From positions 62,001 to 126,000 of the forward strand of contig NZ_VTHK01000012.1 of NCBI RefSeq assembly GCF_009765355.1: a stretch of DNA of 64,000 nt. The letters run 5' to 3'. The notes beneath the pieces are model-generated. The model was given only the letters and a program-made list of their open reading frames with translations, had not been told where the DNA came from and did not search any database. A program made the translations under genes and the position numbers. Position 1 is the first letter of the stretch; every line of letters starts with the position of its first letter. This document shows, one piece after another, positions 40,761 through 49,706 of the stretch. The stretch comes from Amycolatopsis anabasis. Its GTDB lineage: Bacteria > Actinomycetota > Actinomycetes > Mycobacteriales > Pseudonocardiaceae.

Positions 40761-43700
40761 CTACCGGGATCGGCCGGTGCCTGTCTGATTGGTGACTGCG
40801 GCATGCCGGGCCCCCGCGGTCCCGGGAGGGTGCCGGTGGTCCGATGTGGCCGGTCCCTGATCAGCAGGTGGCCGTAGGTGCTTGTCTTCGATGGACTCGA
40901 CCGGCACGATCTCGACCGCGCCCGCGCGTTCGTTGAACACCGGGACGAAGTTCGAGGCGATACTGATCTGTGCCACGATCGGCCGCGCGAGGTCCGGAGC
41001 GGTCGTGTGCTGCCAGAGGGCGTGGAGTTCGGGCACGTTGATGAGGCTGATCGGAGCGGCGTGCACGGCCCCGTCCGGAGCGTGCGGAGTGGGCGCGACC
41101 ACGTGGTGCTGCCTGACGAAGGTGCGGGTCCATTCCTCCGGGCGCTCGAGGCCGGCGGCTGCGAGGAATTCGGGCTGGAGCAGGCGCAGCAGTGCGTGCA
41201 GTTCGGAGTGGTTGTTCACCGAGGTCCCGGAGGTGAAAACCGCCATCACGCGCTCGGGGTTGCTTTCCCGCAGCAACCGGACCTTGAGATCGAGGTCTTC
41301 GGCCTTGTGCGCCCCGGTCGAGGGCCATCCGACGACTCCGGTGTCCTGGCCGCGTTTGGTCAGCCAGTGCGGCTGGTCGATCAGCAGGAAATCCAGGCGG
41401 GTGTCGGAGAAGAACGCGTCGTCCAGTCCCGTTGTGGTGTCGCGCAGAAGTTGCGCGTGTGCGAGGAGGGTGTCACGTTGCTGCTCGATCCGGCGCAAGC
41501 GTCGGGGTTCGGCGCCGGAGTTGAGCGCGCTGGTGAGCTTCTCGGCGTCCTGTTCGAGCAGGCGCGCGTGGTCGGTGGGGCGTAACGGCAACTGGCTGAA
41601 AGCTGCGTCGTCGATGACCACGGCGTCCCAGTCACCCAGTGCGCAGCGCGAGACCATCGTGGCGCGGCTGACCGGATCACGCATCTGGTCCCCGGTGATG
41701 GATAGGACGCGTGACCCGGGGAACCGTTCGACCCCGGCCGCGGCGACGCGGTGGGCCTCGCCCTGCTTGACCAGCAGCGCCGGTTTCGAGACCAGATCGC
41801 GTTGCTTGAGCGCGAGCGCCGCGGCGAACATGGTCGTGTCGCGCTCGCCCGGATCGGTGTAGGTGCACAGTGAGGTCGGCGAGGCCAGGATCTGCGCGAT
41901 CTGGTCGCGCTGATGGAGGGCCGGCAGGAATTCCGGTGCCATGCCGGGAAAACTCAGGTACGAGCCGTCGAAACGGCGTTGCACGTGGGAGTTGAACGTG
42001 ACGTTGTAGTCGCGGGTCAGCCGTGCCGTGCGATCCGGGTCCTCCCACACCCATGTGCTGAAGCGGTCGTTGATCTCCAACTGCTTGCGCAGTGCCTGCT
42101 CGGTGCCCTCAACGTCCAGCCGGTGCCCGGTATCCACCGTGCTGACCCGTGCCGGTTGGGCGTTGAGGGTGCTCTCGATCAGCCGGTAGGCGTTCTTCCG
42201 TTCGGTGCCCCACTGCTGGGTCGCGGCCTCGCTGAGCCGGCGCTCCCTGCTGCCCGGCCGTACATGCCAGGGCAACTCCGGATCCTCGCGTTCGACCACC
42301 ACGTCCGGGTCGTCCAGCAGTTCCGCGACGAAGTCCCGGACGTCGGACGCCGGAATCCATGAGGCGCCGAGCTGGGCCTGGATCTCGTCCGGACCCAGTT
42401 CTGGCGGCAGCACCGCCGAGAGCGCTTCGATCTTGCGAGTGAAGTCGCCACGCACCGCGTCGGGGTTGACGCTGGTGGCGAAGGCGAGCTTCTCACGGAC
42501 GTTGCCGGACAGGTATTCCTCGGCGGTTCTCCACGTTGGCCCGGCCGGATCCCAATAGATGAGGTCTCCCATCAGCTCGGGAACCTGCCGCGCGTTTACA
42601 CCCAGCAGCCTCCGCACGGTGCCGAAGTCGAAACGGCCGTGCTGGTCCAGGCAACGCGCGAGCGCTGCGTCAGGGCTGAGTCGGGGTTGCGGGCTCTCGT
42701 CCCTCGGGTGGTCCGCAGCCGAGCCGTCGACTCGTTGTCGTCCCTGCGCGGTCGATGCCACAGCGGCGTCCTGTGCGGCGTTTTCCCGAGCCTCGGCGTA
42801 GACGTTGACCACATCTCGGACCAGGCCCGCTTGCATCGGAGGTAAGGAGTCCACCAGCGTCGGATGCTGCTGGTGCAGTTCGTTGATCCTGTCGGTGAGC
42901 CGGACCTTGTCCACCGCGTCGTCGGTGGACATCTCGCCGACGGCGGGGTGGAGAAGTCTGGTGGCCAGTTCGTTCGCGGTGTCGGCGAGCCTGCGCAGGG
43001 ACAACTCGTCGGGCGCCGGGGCGGGCGGCAGCGGGTCTGGCCAGCTGTAGAGGTGCCGACGGGTGGCCGATTCCGGGATGATGCCGTGGACCACCCGGGC
43101 GCGATCTTCGGTGAGGCTGGCGAGCAAGTGGGGATTGCGCGTATCGAGGATGGCGACCTGGGCCGCGAGCTGGTCGCGGCGTACCGCCTGCCCGTCGTCT
43201 TCGCGGAGGCCCGGCATCGCCGCGTGCAGGCAGTAGGCGTCGATCGCGGCGGTCAACTCCGCGACGGCGACACGGTCGCGTGCTTCCTGCTCGAGTCGCC
43301 GGTCGACCTCCTTGAGCCGCTCGGGCAACTCCACACGTGCGTTGTCTGACAGCGTTCGGGCGAGGTCGTCGAACTGATCGGCTATCGCCAGCACTTCGTC
43401 AGGGTCGAGATCGCCTCGACGTTGCCGGAATCGGATGGACCAGCCCTGGAACCTTTCCGATTCGTGCCGGAAGTAGGAGGGCAGATACGTTTCTCCTTCA
43501 CGTTCGGCCTCCAGCGCCTCACGCATGCGGTTGGCTTCCTCGACCAGCTCTCGGCAGAAGCCGCTGACGTAATCCCGGTCGTTGAAGTCGAATTCACCGC
43601 CGTAGTGTTCGGGCGCCTGCGGACGGAAATTCCGTACCGTGTCGTCGAAGTCGTACGACAGGAGAAATTCCGGCGACCTCCGCTGCAGCAACAAATCGCC

Positions 43701-44294
43701 TATGACAGCGGTGGCGTGCCGCGCGCCGACCTCGCGGAAGAAGTCACCAGTCTCCCCGTACATGCCTGCGACCTCGTCTACCTCCAAAACGTCCCAGGGC
43801 GGAATCGGAACGCTACGTCCGGCATAGCCGGTGAAATGCCGTTCCGCCTCTTGCTCGCGGCTGAGGTCGTCGGCAGCGAACGGTTCGGGCAGCGGAACGT
43901 TCGCGTTGGCTGACAGGTTCCGGGCAAGGTATTCAAGCCGTATCGCTATCCTCTGCACGTGCTCCAGCTCCGCTATGTCGCGCATGTAGAGGGCATCCGA
44001 CGCCATTTTGTCGCAAAACCCGATGGCGTAGTCCGCGGCGTTGTTGTCGTGCTCGTGGCCGAAGTTGAATGGGGCTTCTGGGTGGAAGTTTCTTTCTGCT
44101 TCCGCCAGGTCGTACGGCAGCTGGAACTGGGGTGAGCGCTGCTGGCGTATCAGTTCATCCACGACTGCTGCGGCGTGTTGTCGTCCGACCTCGAAGAAGA
44201 ACTGGCTCGGTTCGCCGGGGTAGTCCGGTGGTGGTGCCGGAACTCCGCGGTTGGCGAACCCGAGGAAGTGCGGAGCATCGTCTGGCGCGGTCAC
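40761..44294 (-). CDS. catalytically dead paralogue of the giant protein's SNF2 helicase region
   Basis: A 1,177-residue protein. GTG 44294 follows AAGGGGGAACAC and overlaps the upstream stop as GTGA. Residues 1-340 hold two tandem copies of an unknown module. Residues 540-1060 align with the region before and inside the giant protein's SNF2 helicase: EYLSGNVREKLAFA / LYLAGNVRQKLAVA, PPELGPDEIQAQLG / PEDLGPEEIEVRLG, DWDAVVIDDAAFSQLPL / DWDAVIMTKESFQRIPL. The Walker A site, VGAGKT in the giant, is here TDPGERDT (about residue 815); Walker B VVDEAQ is LLIDQP (about 971); ATATPW is FTSGTS. It should not hydrolyse ATP and may act as a scaffold or regulator of the active helicase. Confidence 0.8.
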   Translation of the reverse strand: MTAPDDAPHFLGFANRGVPAPPPDYPGEPSQFFFEVGRQHAAAVVDELIRQQRSPQFQLPYDLAEAERNFHPEAPFNFGHEHDNNAADYAIGFCDKMASDALYMRDIAELEHVQRIAIRLEYLARNLSANANVPLPEPFAADDLSREQEAERHFTGYAGRSVPIPPWDVLEVDEVAGMYGETGDFFREVGARHATAVIGDLLLQRRSPEFLLSYDFDDTVRNFRPQAPEHYGGEFDFNDRDYVSGFCRELVEEANRMREALEAEREGETYLPSYFRHESERFQGWSIRFRQRRGDLDPDEVLAIADQFDDLARTLSDNARVELPERLKEVDRRLEQEARDRVAVAELTAAIDAYCLHAAMPGLREDDGQAVRRDQLAAQVAILDTRNPHLLASLTEDRARVVHGIIPESATRRHLYSWPDPLPPAPAPDELSLRRLADTANELATRLLHPAVGEMSTDDAVDKVRLTDRINELHQQHPTLVDSLPPMQAGLVRDVVNVYAEARENAAQDAAVASTAQGRQRVDGSAADHPRDESPQPRLSPDAALARCLDQHGRFDFGTVRRLLGVNARQVPELMGDLIYWDPAGPTWRTAEEYLSGNVREKLAFATSVNPDAVRGDFTRKIEALSAVLPPELGPDEIQAQLGASWIPASDVRDFVAELLDDPDVVVEREDPELPWHVRPGSRERRLSEAATQQWGTERKNAYRLIESTLNAQPARVSTVDTGHRLDVEGTEQALRKQLEINDRFSTWVWEDPDRTARLTRDYNVTFNSHVQRRFDGSYLSFPGMAPEFLPALHQRDQIAQILASPTSLCTYTDPGERDTTMFAAALALKQRDLVSKPALLVKQGEAHRVAAAGVERFPGSRVLSITGDQMRDPVSRATMVSRCALGDWDAVVIDDAAFSQLPLRPTDHARLLEQDAEKLTSALNSGAEPRRLRRIEQQRDTLLAHAQLLRDTTTGLDDAFFSDTRLDFLLIDQPHWLTKRGQDTGVVGWPSTGAHKAEDLDLKVRLLRESNPERVMAVFTSGTSVNNHSELHALLRLLQPEFLAAAGLERPEEWTRTFVRQHHVVAPTPHAPDGAVHAAPISLINVPELHALWQHTTAPDLARPIVAQISIASNFVPVFNERAGAVEIVPVESIEDKHLRPPADQGPATSDHRHPPGTAGARHAAVTNQTGTGRSR
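43290..44294 (-). repeat. tandem duplication in the N-terminus of the dead-helicase paralogue
   Basis: Copy 1 (44294 to about 43870) and copy 2 (about 43860-43290) share FLGFANRGVPAPPPD / FTGYAGRSVPIPPWD, FFFEVGRQHAAAVVDELI / FFREVGARHATAVIGDLL, RSPQFQLPYDL / RSPEFLLSYDF, RNFHPEAPFNFG / RNFRPQAPEHYG and ARNLSANANVPLPE / ARTLSDNARVELPE. The unit is about 150-190 residues and matches no family I recognise. Confidence 0.8.
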
Positions 44295-45031
44295 GTGTTC
44301 CCCCTTGGTGGTGCGGCCGTTCGCGCGGGAGCCTCGTCCTGGCCCAGTGCGGTGATCGCCGTGGAATGCCGATGTGGTGTGCAGGCGTGGAAAGGCCCGT
44401 ACGGGCTGGTCAAAGTGGACAGGTGCGGGTCGAGGTGATCGCGCAGATACGCGGAAAGCCAGGTCGCTTCGTCTGATTCGGACAACTCGGTGTGGGCCAG
44501 GTACAGCGCGGTGAAGCGCTCGACCGCGTCGTGGTGCAGCCACCACTGACGGCACCAGCGGATCCCGCCGCCTTCGCCGGTCGTGGTGGTTTTCCGGACC
44601 ATCGGGGCGATCTGTTCCTCCACCCAGCCGTAGAGCTTGTCCAGTGAGGGCCGCTCCACACCGTCGCCGTCCTCGGCGGGACGCTCCGGCTGCGCCGCGG
44701 TGGTCGGCGGGGCAGGTTGCGCCGGCGGAATGGCGACGGGTTGTGCGACGCCGTCGAACTGCGTCTGCTCGGCAAGGCCGGAGAGCTTGTCCGTCACCTC
44801 CAGCAGGCTGTCTTCGAGGGTGTCCAGGCCGTTGTTCGCGCGGTCCGCGGCGTCCCGGACGTGGCTCAACTCGCCGGTGATGTGGAACTGCTCGACTTCC
44901 AGTGCCCGCAACCACCGGCCGAACTTCTCCTCCAGCGCGGCCAACTGGCCGACTGTGGCGAGCGAGCGCTCCGGCGGGGCCGGGCGCGGGCCGAGCGGTG
45001 AGCCCGGCGGAGGCTGTGGTGGCATGGTCAT
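44291..45031 (-). CDS. DUF4913 domain-containing protein
   Basis: A 246-residue protein starting at ATG 45031, overlapping the upstream stop by ATGA. The N-terminal half has a Pro-rich start and a coiled-coil-type helix (VGQLAALEEKFGRWLRALEV, DTLEDSLLEVTDKLSGLAEQ). The C-terminal part has the DUF4913 pattern RWCRQWWLHHDAVERFTALY, WLSAYLRDHLDPHLSTL and PYGPFHAC, common on actinobacterial plasmids and integrative elements. Function is unknown. Its place immediately downstream of the coupling-protein gene suggests an accessory DNA-transfer role. Confidence 0.75.
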   Translation of the reverse strand: MTMPPQPPPGSPLGPRPAPPERSLATVGQLAALEEKFGRWLRALEVEQFHITGELSHVRDAADRANNGLDTLEDSLLEVTDKLSGLAEQTQFDGVAQPVAIPPAQPAPPTTAAQPERPAEDGDGVERPSLDKLYGWVEEQIAPMVRKTTTTGEGGGIRWCRQWWLHHDAVERFTALYLAHTELSESDEATWLSAYLRDHLDPHLSTLTSPYGPFHACTPHRHSTAITALGQDEAPARTAAPPRGNT

Positions 45032-45489
45032 GGCTGCTGATCACCACCAGCCGGATCCTGGCGTTCGGCGTTGGTGTCCTGCACGCGCTGATTGAGCTCG
45101 TGGTACATCGCAGCCAGCTCGGTGATGGCGTGTTCGAGCGTGTCCAGCCCGTCGCTGGCCACCTCCGCCGTGCGCTGCGCCTGGTGCGCCTCGGTCGCCA
45201 CCTCGAAAAGCGAGAACTCCAAGGCGGTGAGCCAGCGGTGCAGCGTCGGGTCGGCCCGGAGCGTCTCGGACGCATGCAACTCGTCATAATGCGGAGGTGC
45301 AGGCGGTTCCGCGCGGTGGTTGATGAGGCCCGGCGCGAGAACTTTGAGGATGGCGTGCAACTCGACGTGCACGGCGTCCACCCGCGCCGTCAGGCGGCGT
45401 TCCAGGGCGGGCAGCCCCATCTGCACGATGTCGAACGGGTGCGGCTGTAGCTGCTCGCCCGGCGATTCGCCGGGAGGGAACGTGGTCAC
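45028..45489 (-). CDS. coiled-coil accessory protein
   Basis: A 153-residue protein starting at GTG 45489, which overlaps the stop of the VirD4-like gene (GTGA). It is almost entirely helical: LPALERRLTARVDAVHVELH, LHRWLTALEFSLFEVATEA and DTLEHAITELAAMYHELNQR. The segment DGLDTLEHAITEL resembles NGLDTLEDSLLEV in the next protein, so the two coiled-coil regions may be related and interact. No catalytic motif or membrane segment is seen. Confidence 0.6.
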   Translation of the reverse strand: MTTFPPGESPGEQLQPHPFDIVQMGLPALERRLTARVDAVHVELHAILKVLAPGLINHRAEPPAPPHYDELHASETLRADPTLHRWLTALEFSLFEVATEAHQAQRTAEVASDGLDTLEHAITELAAMYHELNQRVQDTNAERQDPAGGDQQP

Positions 45490-47375
45490 CGGGAACCACC
45501 TTCCCCGGTCGGTGTCGGGGCAGCGGGTTGTTGCAGGGACCGCGTGACAGGGTTGTCCGGGCCGAGGTAGGCGATCGCGGCCTGCTGGATCTGCCCGGTG
45601 GCCTCCTGGGACAGCTGGATGATGTTGCGCTTTTCCTCGCCGTCGGGTTCGGCGTACCAGGGGTGCAGCCGCAGCAGGCCCGGGCGGCGGCCGGAGGTGA
45701 TCAGCAGCGCGTTGGTGCGCGGCATCGCCGCGATGTCCGCGGCGGTGAGGATGCGTTCGGTGCGCAGGGAACGCGACGTGGACGGCCCGCCGGAGCTGTA
45801 GCTGGTGGAGGTCTCCTCGACCTTGTGATCGCCCACCAGCCGGGACAAGTCTTCGGCGAAATCCGGATCGGCCACACCGGCGCCGATCGTCTTGATCGTC
45901 GCGGCCGACCAGAGGGCATCAAATCCTTCTTTGCCCCAGACCGCTCTCCCTTGTTCGCGGGACTGCAGAACGGTGGTGACCATGATCGACTGGCTGCCGA
46001 ACCAGCTGTACCAGCTTGGTAGTTCCGGGATCCTGACGATGTTCGCCGCCTCGTCGAGTTGGACGGTCATAGCGGGGTCGAGCCTGCCGCCGTTGGCGGC
46101 CGCGGCGCGGAAGGCGACGTTGAACAGTTCGCCGACGATGGCGGCGACGATCGGGCGTCCGGAGCCTTGCCCCTCGCGGGTGAGCAAGTACAGGGTGGGG
46201 TGCTGGTCGCCGGGCCGGGTGATCAGCTCCCACAGGTTCAATTCCTTGATGGACTTGGGGTCCTGCGGCGGCTGCTCCCACGTTTTTGGTGGGGTGACCC
46301 AGCGCAGCAGGTTCTCCGAGTCCAGGCACGCGATCGCCGTGGCGACGCCCTCATAGACGCCGCCGCGGGTCTCCGGTGGCAGTTCCAGTGTGGCGCGCAG
46401 TGAATCGCCCTGCCTGGAGAAGCCGTGCCGGTCCAGTTGCACCGCGGGCTCGTCGGAGCGGGTGGCGACCCAGGCGACGACGTCACGCAGCGAACGCTTC
46501 GACACCGCGGCGGCGAGCAGGATCTGCCTCAAGGTTTTCTCCGCGGCGGGGGTGAAGAACGGGTCCGCGCGGTCGGCGCCGCCACCCGCACCGCCGCCGA
46601 CCTCACGCATGAAATAGGCCGCCATCCGGGACGCGGACTCCACGTCGATGACGCCGCCGAGCGGGTTCCACCAGAAGGTCTGCGGCTGGTAGGTGATTTG
46701 GTTGCAGTCAAAGAGAAACACCGGCCCGACCATGGCTCTCAACCCGGCCGTCAAAGCCCACACGTCACCCTTGTTACTGGTGGCGACCACGGTGCCCGGA
46801 GCGCTGATGATTTCCGGCACCACTTTCGCGGACGTCTTGTTCGAGCGGGGCCCGCAGATCACGAGTTCCACATCTTCGTGGCTTTTGAAGACGGTCTGGC
46901 CGCCGATGTCGCCCAGCGCGGCACCGACCTGCCGGGCGGTGAGTTCGCGTGCTTTGGTGTTCTCCAAGGACTTTTGCAGCCCTTGGGCGCGTTTGGCCAT
47001 CGCGGGTTGTTGCAGCTCGCGAAACTCTTTGGCCGCGGTCATGGCCTTGTGCCCGTCCTTGGGTCGGCCGTGCTTGGCGATGAGCACGCCGATCGTGATC
47101 GCGGCGGCCAGGAGCACGGCGATCTGTGCGCCGAAGAGGACGCAGAACCAGAACCGGGATCCGTCCGTGCCGATCAGGCCGGCCAGTCCCGTGTCGGTGA
47201 GCGTGTTCGGGATGTCGGTGACCGCGGGGATCGGGTGGCCGGTGGCGGCCGTGGCCTGCGCGGCGATCCAGGCGATGCCCAGCAGCCCGAACACCGCGCC
47301 GATCAGGCCGACGATCACCCACGGCAGTACCGGCATGGCGCCGCCTGCGTGCCTGCGGTCGTTGGGGGAGGTCAT
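45486..47375 (-). CDS. VirD4/TraG-like type IV coupling protein
   Basis: A 629-residue protein. ATG 47375 follows GAGGGGGCGGCG and overlaps the upstream stop (ATGA). Two membrane segments lie at the N-terminus (VLPWVIVGLIGAVFGLLGIA; VLFGAQIAVLLAAAITIGVL), followed by a cytoplasmic FtsK/VirD4-type ATPase domain with Walker B TVQLDEAANIVRIPELPSW and AAFRAAAANGGRLDPAM. The P-loop reads ICGPRSNKTSAKV (about residue 173), with Asn where the last Gly of the consensus is expected. Coupling proteins bring the relaxase-DNA complex to the channel and power transfer. It is the central gene of the secretion operon. Confidence 0.85.
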   Translation of the reverse strand: MTSPNDRRHAGGAMPVLPWVIVGLIGAVFGLLGIAWIAAQATAATGHPIPAVTDIPNTLTDTGLAGLIGTDGSRFWFCVLFGAQIAVLLAAAITIGVLIAKHGRPKDGHKAMTAAKEFRELQQPAMAKRAQGLQKSLENTKARELTARQVGAALGDIGGQTVFKSHEDVELVICGPRSNKTSAKVVPEIISAPGTVVATSNKGDVWALTAGLRAMVGPVFLFDCNQITYQPQTFWWNPLGGVIDVESASRMAAYFMREVGGGAGGGADRADPFFTPAAEKTLRQILLAAAVSKRSLRDVVAWVATRSDEPAVQLDRHGFSRQGDSLRATLELPPETRGGVYEGVATAIACLDSENLLRWVTPPKTWEQPPQDPKSIKELNLWELITRPGDQHPTLYLLTREGQGSGRPIVAAIVGELFNVAFRAAAANGGRLDPAMTVQLDEAANIVRIPELPSWYSWFGSQSIMVTTVLQSREQGRAVWGKEGFDALWSAATIKTIGAGVADPDFAEDLSRLVGDHKVEETSTSYSSGGPSTSRSLRTERILTAADIAAMPRTNALLITSGRRPGLLRLHPWYAEPDGEEKRNIIQLSQEATGQIQQAAIAYLGPDNPVTRSLQQPAAPTPTGEGGSR

Positions 47376-47734
47376 CGCCGCCCCCTCGCGGGTGCCGCGT
47401 GCCCGGTGCGGGAGGACAGCGCATCGCGGTCGATGCCGTGCCGGGCGCAGAACGCCTCGGTGAACTGGGCGGCGTGCCGGTGCGCGCGGTCGTCGCTCCA
47501 TTTCATGGCGGCGATTTCCAGGTGCCGCAGCAGCGGCACCGGTCGTCGCGTGTCGTGCTCGTTGTGCTCGTCGGGATCGGCGTCGATGTCGGTGAGGTGG
47601 TAGCGGGTGCGCAACCGGTGCGCGATCGCTTCCGACCAGCGGCGGACGGTCGCGCTTTCCCACCGCAACAGCCGCATCTGCGCCAGCTCGGCGCCGCGCA
47701 GGGCACGGTGCAGCAGCGTGATCAGGGCGTTCAT
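47372..47734 (-). CDS. small basic hypothetical protein of the secretion operon
   Basis: A 120-residue protein starting at ATG 47734, which shares one base with the VirB4-like stop (TGATG), and ending in an ATGA overlap with the VirD4-like start. It is rich in Arg and His with amphipathic helices (ITLLHRALRGAELAQMRLLR, VRRWSEAIAHRLRTRYHLTD) and has no signal peptide. No family is recognised. The tight two-sided overlap implies coupled translation and a role in channel or coupling-protein assembly. Confidence 0.6.
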   Translation of the reverse strand: MNALITLLHRALRGAELAQMRLLRWESATVRRWSEAIAHRLRTRYHLTDIDADPDEHNEHDTRRPVPLLRHLEIAAMKWSDDRAHRHAAQFTEAFCARHGIDRDALSSRTGHAAPARGRR

Positions 47735-49314
47735 CACGCCACCGCCGTGGCCGGAGGGGTGTCGAAGGCGGAATCGGTGTTGTACAGCCCGATCTCGCTC
47801 TGGGTGAGGTTCATCCGAACCGGCAGCCCCGCGCGTTCCCCGGCTTTGATCAGGTAGAGCCCGCGGCCGGGGTGCCGCTGTCCGGGGACCCAGGTCCCGG
47901 CCGATTGCCAGCTCGAGAGCATGTTCTTCTCGCGGGAGGACAACGACACCGTCAGGCTGCGTAGCTCGGACGCCGGGAGTCCGCCATACACATGGATCGC
48001 GCATCGTGCGGCGATTCCCCGCGCTTTGGCTCTGTCCTCTTCGGAAGGCAGCGCTTCGAGGTCGTCCATGCTGTGTGTCAGATAGACGCTGGCGACGCCC
48101 TTGTGCCGGTTGAGGCGGGTGAGCCGGTCGCTCTTCTCCACCAGGCCGGAGCCGGTGCGCAGGGCGCGCCACGCCTCGTCCTGAATCCACAAAATGTTGC
48201 GGCCTTGGCCGGCCTGGCGCGCCTCGATCATGCCAGCGCCCCAGGCCCAGGAGCACAGCATGGCCGCGGCGACCACTTCGTCGGTTTCCTCGTCCAGCAC
48301 CGAAATGTCGAGCGAGGTCGCCGAGGACGACGGATCCAGGCGCGCGGTGGAACGGCGATCGAACAAGCCCCGCAGCGGGCCTTCGACCAACAGATCGAAG
48401 CTGCTGAGCACTTCGCGGGTGAGGTCGTAGTAGCGCTCGCGGTTGTCGTGCACGCGCGCGGCGGACAGCAGCAGTTGCGGCGCGGCCTCGAGCACCGCGC
48501 GGACCTCGGGGATGGTGGGCTGGTTGTCCGCCGCGGCGTCGGTGGCGAGGTCGATCGCGCGGGAGACGAGGTTGCGTTCGGTCGGTGTCGGGGCACGGCC
48601 GAGCTCCAGCAGGAGCAGCCCTTCCAGCAGGGTGGTTTGCCGGGCCCGGATGGATTCGCGCAGGGCGTCGCGTTCGCGCCCGCTGGTGGTGGCCAGCAGC
48701 GCGGCCAGCGGTCCGGGGTCGAGAGGGTTGATGGCGTCATGGCCGCGCCCGACCTTGATCACGGTTCCGCCGAGGCGGCGGATCAGCGCCGTGTATTCCC
48801 CTTTGACGTCCGCGGGGACGAACAGCATCCAGCCGAAGGCGCAAAGTCCGGTACCGAGCCGTTTCGCGAACGCGCTCTTACCTACGCCTGGCTGCGCTTG
48901 CACCCACAGCCCGGTGTTGGAAATGAGGCCTGTCTTGAGCCAGTCCCCGGGATGCAGGCCGACCGGCTCATGAGTGTGCAGATCGTGTCCAATAGGGACA
49001 CCACGAACCCGGGAACCGGAGCCCCCGACGAAGGGATACAAACCGGCGAGCTGGGTGGTGGTTCCCTGCCACAGCACGGGGGTGCCGACGTGATGATCGC
49101 GGCCGCCGTCGCGGACAGCCCACCCTCGTGCCGGTGGCACCGGTAGCGCGCGCAGATCGGCCAGCGGATCGACCCGTTCGGGCAGATGCCGGATCGCGGC
49201 GTCGGCGACCGTCTGCGGGATAACTGGTTCTTCGGTTGTGGTCGAGCCTGCCGCCGGATCGGCGGCGGAATCGTTCGTCGTGGCGCGCGTGCGGCGCCGA
49301 CCGAACATGCTCAT
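47734..49314 (-). CDS. VirB4-like type IV secretion ATPase
   Basis: A 526-residue protein starting at ATG 49314 behind AGGGGGAACGCG (MSMFGRRRTR). The C-terminal ATPase domain of the VirB4/TraC type carries Walker A VQAQPGVGKSAFAKRLG (about residue 143) and Walker B ILWIQDEAWRAL (about 372), with SLDISVLDEETDEVVAAAML and GVASVYLTHSMDDL between and after. The usual long N-terminal half of VirB4 is missing; the SCO6880-like protein encoded just upstream probably supplies it. Role: energising pilus or channel assembly and substrate transfer at the inner face of the membrane. Confidence 0.85.
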   Translation of the reverse strand: MSMFGRRRTRATTNDSAADPAAGSTTTEEPVIPQTVADAAIRHLPERVDPLADLRALPVPPARGWAVRDGGRDHHVGTPVLWQGTTTQLAGLYPFVGGSGSRVRGVPIGHDLHTHEPVGLHPGDWLKTGLISNTGLWVQAQPGVGKSAFAKRLGTGLCAFGWMLFVPADVKGEYTALIRRLGGTVIKVGRGHDAINPLDPGPLAALLATTSGRERDALRESIRARQTTLLEGLLLLELGRAPTPTERNLVSRAIDLATDAAADNQPTIPEVRAVLEAAPQLLLSAARVHDNRERYYDLTREVLSSFDLLVEGPLRGLFDRRSTARLDPSSSATSLDISVLDEETDEVVAAAMLCSWAWGAGMIEARQAGQGRNILWIQDEAWRALRTGSGLVEKSDRLTRLNRHKGVASVYLTHSMDDLEALPSEEDRAKARGIAARCAIHVYGGLPASELRSLTVSLSSREKNMLSSWQSAGTWVPGQRHPGRGLYLIKAGERAGLPVRMNLTQSEIGLYNTDSAFDTPPATAVA

Positions 49315-49702
49315 CGCGTTCCCCCTGATAGACGCGTGAACTGGTGTGTGAAGTTGAGGTGGCGGTGTCCGGCGCGACCCCCAGCCGGGCCGGACACCGC
49401 CGTGGTGCGGACGCATGCCCCCGCCACCGGGCGCAAGGGCGTACGCCGCAGGTCTCGTCCGTGTCTGGGCAACTACGTCCCGTCGTCCCCGGCGGTTCGC
49501 AGGCCGGCCGTGGTGATTCCCCGTGGGAAGCGCACCGCGGGACACGGTTTCCCGCTGTTGTGCCGTGCACGGCTACCGCGTGCTCTGCCGACGCAGCGGC
49601 CCCGATACGGGTGCGCGCCCCTGCGATGTGCCACCCGGCGCGGAAGTGTCGGGAGTGGACGGACGGTGCGCAGATGCCTGCGCTGGAGGCGAAGTGGGAC
49701 GT
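49315..49702. other. gap between VirB4-like and SCO6880-like genes
   Basis: About 390 bases with no confident gene. It contains a possible 77-codon Arg-rich ORF (49473-49706) and no clear hairpin followed by T residues. The only other feature seen is the AGGGGGAACGCG ribosome-binding motif of the VirB4-like gene at the left edge. This is the longest gap in the otherwise overlapping secretion operon, so it may hold an internal promoter. Confidence 0.4.
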
Positions 49703-49706
49703 TCAT
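49473..49706 (-). CDS. possible small Arg-rich protein
   Basis: A 77-codon ORF whose ATG (49706) overlaps the stop of the SCO6880-like gene as ATGA, the linkage seen repeatedly in this operon. The product is very basic (NVPLRLQRRHLRTVRPLPTL). Codon bias is weak and there is no recognisable domain. The overlap is the main support; it could equally be noncoding. Confidence 0.25.
   Translation of the reverse strand: MNVPLRLQRRHLRTVRPLPTLPRRVAHRRGAHPYRGRCVGRARGSRARHNSGKPCPAVRFPRGITTAGLRTAGDDGT

Noticed and set aside
40037..40804. Upstream extension of the giant-gene frame to 40804
   Set aside because: This part overlaps the well-supported gene at 40177-40698 in another frame, shows no coding bias and has no ribosome-binding site. 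GTG 40036 is the furthest upstream start with support.
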